From the NCBI GenBank assembly GCA_022703295.1, contig JAKLDX010000062.1, positions 1-6,735 of the forward strand: a DNA stretch of 6,735 nt, given 5' to 3'. Under the pieces are notes generated by a model. The model was not told the DNA's origin. It made no database searches and saw only the letters and a program-made list of their open reading frames with translations. Made by a program: the position numbers and the translations under genes. Below are positions 1-5,253 of this stretch, piece after piece. This DNA is from Candidatus Omnitrophota bacterium (GTDB lineage Bacteria; Omnitrophota; Gorgyraeia; 2-01-FULL-45-10). Position 1 is the first letter of the stretch; each line of letters starts with the position of its first letter.

Positions 1-1
1 T

Positions 2-2611
2 TTCGTGGAAAGGAATCTGAGGATATGGGTAGATGCCGATAAGCTGGAAGCGTACCAATTTACCGTACAGGATGTAATTGACGCCGTAGCGGCCGAACAC
101 GAGGAGTCGCCGGCAGGCAGGATAGAAACGCCTTTGAAAGAATATAACGTAAGGGTTATGGGCGAGGCGGCGACAACCAAAGAGTTCGAGAATCTGCTGC
201 TACCCAAGAGGTCGGGGCAGCCGGTATACAGGCCTATATATTTAAAAGAAGTAGCGAGAATAGAGGACGGCCTTGCCGATATAAGGCGCATTGCCCGGTC
301 GAACGGTCGCCAGGCTGTGGCCATGGGTATTCTTAAGCAGCGCGGCGCCAACGAAGTGGAAATAGCGCGACGAATCCTGCAGCGCCTGGAAGAAGTCAAA
401 AAGTTCAAACCAAAAGACATAGAAATAGGTGTTCGGTATGATCGGACTAAGTTCAGCAAAGATTCTATCGATGAGTTGCTCGTCACGCTGGTGCTTTCGG
501 CCATTGTAACTTCGCTTATATGCTGGTTATTCCTGGGATCCTGGAGCGCTACATTAAATATATTACTTGCCATCCCTACGTCGGTGCTCGGTACATTCAT
601 AATAATCTATTTCCTGGGGTTCACTCTTAATACGTTCACCGTCCTGGGATTATCGCTTGCCATAGGTATAGTTGTCGACGACGCTATAATGGTATTGGAA
701 AATATAGTCAGATACAGGGAAAAAGGCGTCGAAAAGGTTCTTGCTGCCCGGCGCGGGGCAAGGCAGATCACTTTCGCGGCCATCGCGGCTACGATAGCCC
801 TGGTGGCTATATTCTTACCCGTTGCGTTCATGTACGGCATCATCGGAAAATTTTTCTTCCAATACGGAGTGACGATATCCGTAGCCGTGGCATTGTCATT
901 ATTGGAAGCGCTTACCCTTGCGCCAATGAGGTGTTCTCAATTTTTAGAGGTTGGAGAGCGCCATACATTTATAGGAAAAGCCGTAGATGGCGGCTTTAAA
1001 AAGCTTGCATCATTATACCGGCGGATCCTTCAGAAAGCGCTGAACAGGAGAGTCCTGGTCGTTATCGCCGCGCTAGTCTTTTTCATAGGCTCCATATTGT
1101 TCCTTAAAGCGCTTCGCAAAGAATTTTTGCCGTCTCAGGATATGAGCCTCTTGATGGCCCGCCTTCAGACGCCCGTAGGCTCATCCATAACGCTTACCGA
1201 TGAGCGTTTTAAAAAGGCCGAGGCATATATTATGACCAGGCCGGAGGTCCAGTCTTATTTTTCGTTAGTAGGCGGATTCAGCGGCAGCGAAGCGAATTCG
1301 GGAATAATATTCCTGGCATTGAAGGAACCGAGAAACAGGCCTGTTGTCGCGCCTAATAAAAAACCGCTGACCCAGGCCGATTTCATGGCATTGCTCCGGA
1401 CTGAGCTTAATAAGATACCCGATGTGAAAGCGACGATCCAGGATCTTTCGCTGGCAGGGTTCTCGGCACAGAGAGGTTTTCCCGTAGAATTTTCAGTCAG
1501 GGGGCCTGATTGGGAGAAATTGGCCGATTACTCCGAAAAGATACGAAAAGAAATGGAAAAGTCGAAGCTGATGATAGATGTCGATACGGACTTCCTCGCG
1601 AAGATACCCGAGATAAGGGTCTGGCCGGACAGGCAAAAGGCCGATGACAGGGGCGTAAGCGTCTCTGCTATAGGAACAACCATAAATGCGCTTGTGGGAG
1701 GCGAGAGGATAGGAAAGTATACCAGGGAGGGAAGGCGCTATGATGTTAGAGTAAGACTTATCCCTTCCCAGCGCGACGAAATAAAAGACGTGGAAAACTT
1801 ATGGGTATGGAATAACAGGGGAGAGCTCGTTCAGCTTAAGAATGTAGTGAATATAACGGAAAAACCGACGCCCCTCACCATAACGAGGCGCAACAGGGAG
1901 CGGGCCATTACGATATTCGCGAACGTTGTCCCCGGTAAATCGCAGACGGACGCCCTGAAAGAAACCGAGCTCATAGCAAAAAAAATACTGCCCGAAGGGT
2001 ATAAGATAATATTTTCAGGCAGCACGCAGACATTTAAGGAGTCTTTCTCCAGTCTTATACTGGCATTCTGGCTGGGAATACTTATTGCGTATATGGTGCT
2101 TGCCTCGCAGTTCAACAGCTATCTGCACCCGTTCTCAGTATTGTTCGCGCTGCCGTTCAGCATTTCAGGCGCGTTCATTGCCCTGTGGATATTTAATCAA
2201 TCACTGAATATTTACAGTATTATAGGATTGATACTTCTTATGGGTATAGTCAAGAAAAACTCTATACTGCTTGTCGATTTTACGAACCAACACAGAGAGC
2301 GCGGGCTTGAGGTTAAAGAGGCGCTTTTGAAAGCATGCCCTGTAAGGCTCAGGCCTATACTGATGACTTCTATCGCGACGATCGCGGCCGCAGTGCCTCC
2401 GGCTCTTGCCATAGGACCCGGCGCCGAAACGCGCATCCCGATGGCCATAACTATCATCGGCGGAGTTATGGTTTCTACGCTTTTTACATTGTTCGTAGTG
2501 CCGTGTGTTTACAGTCTGTTTTCAAAAATAGAACACAAGAAATACGATGTGAAATTCGAGGAGCTTGCCGCAGAGGACAGGGCCGCCGTGAGCCTAGAAG
2601 AAGAGATATAA
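2..2611 (+). CDS. RND-family efflux pump, HAE1/AcrB type (5'-truncated by window edge)
   Basis: Inner-membrane proton-driven efflux transporter of the RND superfamily, the type that exports drugs or other hydrophobic compounds with a periplasmic adaptor and an outer-membrane channel. The frame is already open at base 2 (Phe before the GTG at 5), and the first residues (RNLRIWVDADKL) match the middle of the first periplasmic loop, so GTG 5 is not the true start. By comparison with AcrB about 180 N-terminal residues, including TM1, are missing. Counting from the GTG, TM2-TM6 lie at about 157-310, TM7 at 349-369, the second periplasmic loop at 370-682 and TM8-TM12 at 683-839, followed by a 29-residue acidic tail. 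The proton-relay residues are present: Asp225-Asp226 in TM4 (AcrB D407/D408), Lys751 in TM10 (K940) and Arg781 in RLRPILMTS (R971). The DDA motif in TM4 favours HAE over the heavy-metal (CzcA) class. Substrate cannot be read from the sequence. No terminator is visible after the stop. Confidence 0.96.
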   Translation, partial: FVERNLRIWVDADKLEAYQFTVQDVIDAVAAEHEESPAGRIETPLKEYNVRVMGEAATTKEFENLLLPKRSGQPVYRPIYLKEVARIEDGLADIRRIARSNGRQAVAMGILKQRGANEVEIARRILQRLEEVKKFKPKDIEIGVRYDRTKFSKDSIDELLVTLVLSAIVTSLICWLFLGSWSATLNILLAIPTSVLGTFIIIYFLGFTLNTFTVLGLSLAIGIVVDDAIMVLENIVRYREKGVEKVLAARRGARQITFAAIAATIALVAIFLPVAFMYGIIGKFFFQYGVTISVAVALSLLEALTLAPMRCSQFLEVGERHTFIGKAVDGGFKKLASLYRRILQKALNRRVLVVIAALVFFIGSILFLKALRKEFLPSQDMSLLMARLQTPVGSSITLTDERFKKAEAYIMTRPEVQSYFSLVGGFSGSEANSGIIFLALKEPRNRPVVAPNKKPLTQADFMALLRTELNKIPDVKATIQDLSLAGFSAQRGFPVEFSVRGPDWEKLADYSEKIRKEMEKSKLMIDVDTDFLAKIPEIRVWPDRQKADDRGVSVSAIGTTINALVGGERIGKYTREGRRYDVRVRLIPSQRDEIKDVENLWVWNNRGELVQLKNVVNITEKPTPLTITRRNRERAITIFANVVPGKSQTDALKETELIAKKILPEGYKIIFSGSTQTFKESFSSLILAFWLGILIAYMVLASQFNSYLHPFSVLFALPFSISGAFIALWIFNQSLNIYSIIGLILLMGIVKKNSILLVDFTNQHRERGLEVKEALLKACPVRLRPILMTSIATIAAAVPPALAIGPGAETRIPMAITIIGGVMVSTLFTLFVVPCVYSLFSKIEHKKYDVKFEELAAEDRAAVSLEEEI

Positions 2612-2638
2612 ACCCCGCTGTTTTACTTATCCGCTATC

Positions 2639-2667
2639 TTGTCAAACCTCACTCCATAAGGTATACT
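2639..2667 (+). promoter_or_regulatory. Sigma-70-type promoter for the muiA-like gene
   Basis: The -35 box TTGTCA (2639-2644) and the -10 box TATACT (2662-2667) are separated by exactly 17 bases, each box one mismatch from consensus. Transcription would start near 2674, giving a leader of only about 20 bases that holds the ribosome binding site. It lies in the 82-base gap after the pump gene, so the downstream pair can be transcribed on its own, although read-through from the pump is possible because no terminator is seen. Inferred from motif match only. Confidence 0.72.
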
Positions 2668-2681
2668 TTCTTATATTCTAA

Positions 2682-2688
2682 AAGGAGG
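2682..2688 (+). promoter_or_regulatory. Ribosome binding site of the muiA-like gene
   Basis: AAGGAGG ends five bases before the ATG at 2694. It is a strong Shine-Dalgarno sequence at good spacing and fixes the start of the gene. Confidence 0.88.
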
Positions 2689-2693
2689 ATTGA

Positions 2694-4361
2694 ATGCGGA
2701 AGATAGCCTGTCTTTTTGCGATTTGTTTATTGATAACCGGTGCCTCATTTGCTCAGACCACGACCCCGTCCCAGGTCAAAAAAGTGACGCTTTTTTCCGA
2801 CCAGGCCCTCGTGACAAGGCAGGCCGATGTGAAAATCGCGGCCGGCCTGAATATGATACTTTTAGAATCCGCGGCATCCAATATTGAAGCGGATTCCCTT
2901 CAGGCGAGCGTCTTCGGCGAAGGGGAAGTCTACAGCGTCCAGATGAAGGATGTTTACCTGAAAGAGCAGCCGCAGGAGAACATAAAGATCCTGCAGGATA
3001 AGATAAAAGACCTGCAGGAGGCGCGAAGAGCCCTGACTGACAGGGAAGGCGTGTTCAATAAGAAGTCGATGTTCCTCGATTCCGTAGTGAATTTTTCCAA
3101 TACCCAGGTGCCGCAGGAGATAAAAACCAGCTTTCCTAAAACGGAAGACCTGCAGAAGACGCTTATCTTCCTGGATGACGGTTATAGCGCGATCAGTAAG
3201 GACAAGCAGGCCCTGGATCTTAAGGTTTCCGAGCTGGACAAAGAGATACTGGCGCTTGAACGCGAATTGTCAGGTTTGACTGGCAGTAATAAATCGAAAA
3301 AAATCATCGAGATAATGTTCAATTCCGCCAAAGAGCAGGAAGTGGCGATAGAAGCGACCTATCTTGTCTATAACGCTTCATGGCAGCCGCTCTATAAGGC
3401 AGATGTGCCGCTCGACCTTAAAGAAGTGAATCTTATGATGTTCGCCAAGATCAGGCAGATGACGGGAGAGGATTGGAAGGGCGTGAAACTTTCTATATCA
3501 AATGTTATTCCTCTTAAAGGCGCCGGTACTCCGTCTTTGTCAAGCTGGGTCCTGGATGTGCAAAGATATATGCCGCAGGCGGCGGCCATGATGGAAGACA
3601 AGGCGATGGCCTTCGGCGGAATGGTGAACAGAAGAAAGCAAGCCGTTTATGAAAAGTCGGATAACGTGATGGAGGATGCAAAAGCTCCTGCGGCAAAATT
3701 TGTGACCGCAGAACGAAAAGAGCTTCCGCTATCTTTCGAGTATGACCTTCCGCAGGCGCTGGACATCGAATCGAGAGACAAAGAAACTATCCTGCCGGTC
3801 CTTTCGAAGTCTTTATCCGGAAAATTCTTCGATTTCGCCGTGCCGCAGGTCAGCCAGATGACGTTCTTATTGTGCAGGACGGCATCCGACAAGGAGCTAT
3901 TAAGCGCGCCTCTCAATGTGTATTTTGGCGGCAGATTCATCGGAAAGACATTTATGAACGAGAAGAAACCGGGCGAGGACTTTGACCTGAATCTGGGCGC
4001 GGACAGGGGAGTGAAAGTAAAGCGCGAGAAATTAAAAGACAAGGTCACCGAGACGGCGTTCTTCGGAAAGATCGAACGCCTAACCCTGATACGTGAAATA
4101 GCCTTCAAGATAACCGTGGAAAATCTTAAGGAGAAAGCCGTAAGCATAAAAATATTGGACAATATCCCTGTGTCGAGGACTGACAAAATAGAGGTCAAGG
4201 ATGTGAAGATCGACCCCGAGCCCAGTAACCGCGATTATCAGGACCAGAAGGGCGTCGCATTATGGGAACTTGCGCTCAAACCAAAAGAGAAGAAAGAGAT
4301 AAATATCGAATTTACCGTAACGTATCCTAAGGATGTGGCAATAGAAGGGCTGCAATTCTAA
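2694..4361 (+). CDS. Exported MuiA-family protein (DUF4140/DUF4139)
   Basis: A 555-residue protein of the 'mucoidy inhibitor A' family, whose molecular function is not established; the name comes from an effect on exopolysaccharide and should not be read as an activity. Residues 1-20 form a Sec signal peptide (MRKIACLFAICLLITG, likely cut after ASFA before QTTT), so the protein is exported, probably to the periplasm. Residues about 28-125 fit the N-terminal DUF4140 region, beginning KKVTLFSDQALVTR. Helical, charged stretches at about 92-118 and 165-197 look like a coiled-coil hairpin. From about 215 to the end is DUF4139, with its hallmarks: Y-x-V-x-N-A-S-W-x-P-x-Y at 223-234, DWKGVKLSISN at 260-270, VENLKEKAVSIKILDNIPVSR in the last 100 residues, then KGVALWELALKP and a final VTYPKD. 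Length is normal for the family. The start is set by a strong ribosome binding site. The next gene follows after one base, so the two are probably co-transcribed. Confidence 0.9.
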   Translation: MRKIACLFAICLLITGASFAQTTTPSQVKKVTLFSDQALVTRQADVKIAAGLNMILLESAASNIEADSLQASVFGEGEVYSVQMKDVYLKEQPQENIKILQDKIKDLQEARRALTDREGVFNKKSMFLDSVVNFSNTQVPQEIKTSFPKTEDLQKTLIFLDDGYSAISKDKQALDLKVSELDKEILALERELSGLTGSNKSKKIIEIMFNSAKEQEVAIEATYLVYNASWQPLYKADVPLDLKEVNLMMFAKIRQMTGEDWKGVKLSISNVIPLKGAGTPSLSSWVLDVQRYMPQAAAMMEDKAMAFGGMVNRRKQAVYEKSDNVMEDAKAPAAKFVTAERKELPLSFEYDLPQALDIESRDKETILPVLSKSLSGKFFDFAVPQVSQMTFLLCRTASDKELLSAPLNVYFGGRFIGKTFMNEKKPGEDFDLNLGADRGVKVKREKLKDKVTETAFFGKIERLTLIREIAFKITVENLKEKAVSIKILDNIPVSRTDKIEVKDVKIDPEPSNRDYQDQKGVALWELALKPKEKKEINIEFTVTYPKDVAIEGLQF

Positions 4362-4362
4362 C

Positions 4363-5028
4363 ATGAGAAAGATACTTAAGGCGTCAGTTTTGGTTACCGG
4401 ATTATCTGCTGTGTTGCGGCGGTATGCCTTTTGTGCCGAGGATGTGGATGCCGCCAAAAAAGACATCCTCGGGCAGTGGATAGAGTACCTGGAAAAGAAG
4501 CTCACCCTCACCCACCAATTCTATTATGAAATAACGCATAATATAAATATCTATCTGGTCATCTTCTTCCTGATGCTCATCCTCGGCATAATGGGGATAT
4601 GGTGGTATGGGTATGTGCAGGCAAGGAAGATGGTTAAAAAAGACCTGGAAGAGACCAAGGCGGAGTTGCACGGCCTTATAATGCAAAACCTGGAAGAGCA
4701 CGAAAAGAGCCGGGATGCGCGCCTGGATACGATAGAAGGCAAACTGTATGAATCGCTCGCCATTGCATATAACAGCGAGGAGAACTACAACCTGGCGTCC
4801 GTCTGGTATGCTAGGACGTACCGGGAATATCATAATAAAAGCGCGGAAATCATAAGCGATGAGCATAAAGGACGGATACTGGAGTGGCTTTCGAAAAGTC
4901 TGGAAAAGACCAAAAGCCTGTCCAGATTCGGGATCAATGAGATAAACATCGCGGTGAAATTGATCGATGAGAAGAAGTTCGGCGGACAGAAGGATAAGAT
5001 AATAGCGCAGCTCAGGCAGCTCGGATAG
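4363..5028 (+). CDS. Uncharacterised single-pass membrane protein with TPR-like C-terminus
   Basis: I do not recognise the family of this 221-residue protein. The N-terminus (MRKILKASVLVTGLSAVL) is basic then hydrophobic like a signal peptide, but is interrupted by Arg19-Arg20 before YAFCA, a plausible cleavage end or a short anchor. Residues 26-60 are polar, then a strong transmembrane helix spans about 62-84 (NIYLVIFFLMLILGIMGIWW). It is followed by a Lys/Glu-rich helical stretch at 85-125, probably coiled coil, and a segment around 126-156 (LYESLAIAYNSEENYNLASVWYARTYREY) that resembles a TPR helix pair. By the positive-inside rule the charged C-terminal part (KK at 92-93) is probably cytoplasmic. 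The gene starts one base after the stop of the muiA-like gene and lacks a good Shine-Dalgarno sequence of its own (only a distant GAAGGG), so translational coupling is likely. A terminator follows 35 bases after the stop. An anchor or scaffold role is conceivable but not shown. Confidence 0.85.
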   Translation: MRKILKASVLVTGLSAVLRRYAFCAEDVDAAKKDILGQWIEYLEKKLTLTHQFYYEITHNINIYLVIFFLMLILGIMGIWWYGYVQARKMVKKDLEETKAELHGLIMQNLEEHEKSRDARLDTIEGKLYESLAIAYNSEENYNLASVWYARTYREYHNKSAEIISDEHKGRILEWLSKSLEKTKSLSRFGINEINIAVKLIDEKKFGGQKDKIIAQLRQLG

Positions 5029-5063
5029 AGAACAGATAAAGGCACACAGAAAATTCAAGACAA

Positions 5064-5095
5064 GGCGTCGCGTTCAGCGGCGCCTTTTTGTTTTT
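5064..5095 (+). terminator. Intrinsic terminator closing the muiA-like operon
   Basis: An eight-base-pair stem, 5064-5071 (GGCGTCGC) with 5077-5084 (GCGGCGCC) including one G-T pair, closes a five-base loop (GTTCA). It is followed directly by TTTTTGTTTTT (5085-5095). The AA at 5062-5063 can extend the stem into the T run. It lies 35 bases after the stop of the small membrane gene and separates it from the next unit. Confidence 0.93.
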
Positions 5096-5200
5096 ATGCG
5101 GTAAAAATTTTAATTTTTTTGCAATAATTCGGGTAATTCTTACGTCTTATATATATGAAAGGCAGCGGGAATGCCCTATTGATTATTAGCAAAATAATTA
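5096..5200. other. AT-rich intergenic stretch between terminator and promoter
   Basis: No coding region is visible in this stretch. It contains A and T runs around 5102-5120, a TATATATA run at 5148-5155, a weak short stem (GGCA 5161-5164 with TGCC 5172-5175) and the palindrome AATAATTATT (5193-5202) that runs into the -35 box of the next promoter. The composition resembles an upstream promoter region or a site for AT-binding proteins; no specific operator can be named. Confidence 0.5.
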
Positions 5201-5229
5201 TTGACAAAAAATTAAATATCTGTTAGTAT
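5201..5229 (+). promoter_or_regulatory. Near-consensus sigma-70-type promoter with extended -10
   Basis: Perfect -35 box TTGACA (5201-5206), 17-base AT-rich spacer, and -10 box TAGTAT (5224-5229) preceded by TG at 5221-5222, which makes an extended -10 (TGTTAGTAT). The start of transcription should be near 5236, leaving a leader of about 18 bases. This predicts strong, constitutive-looking expression of the propeller gene unless a repressor acts. Confidence 0.87.
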
Positions 5230-5239
5230 GCGGATTTTA

Positions 5240-5248
5240 TAAGGAGGT
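5240..5248 (+). promoter_or_regulatory. Nine-base Shine-Dalgarno sequence that sets the start at 5254
   Basis: TAAGGAGGT is a full match to the 3' end of 16S rRNA. The AAGGAGG core ends six bases before ATG 5254. It fixes the start of the otherwise unbounded last gene and, with the promoter just upstream, shows that this is a true gene start. Confidence 0.92.
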
Positions 5249-5253
5249 TGTGT

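Noticed and set aside
5..7. GTG at 5 as the true start of the pump gene
   Set aside because: The frame is open upstream to the window edge and the first residues match an internal part of the first periplasmic domain; about 180 residues are missing.
2335..2706. A 123-codon plus-strand frame overlapping the end of the pump gene and the gap
   Set aside because: It is out of frame with the well-supported TM10-TM12 of the pump, is rich in Arg/His/Tyr, and runs through the promoter and ribosome binding site of the next gene.
3647..4198. A 183-codon minus-strand open frame inside the muiA-like gene
   Set aside because: Antisense to the conserved DUF4139 region; the Ser/Phe-rich product looks like a shadow of Lys/Glu-rich coding sequence.
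4402..5058. A 218-codon open frame on the minus strand opposite the small membrane gene
   Set aside because: It lies wholly antisense to a gene with coherent topology and coupling, starts close to the terminator hairpin without a ribosome binding site, and its translation has no recognisable domain pattern.
5119..5153. A second promoter from TTGCAA (5119-5124) and the TATATA run (5148-5153)
   Set aside because: The spacing is 23 bases, too long, and no better -10 box lies at 16-18 bases; the downstream promoter is far stronger.
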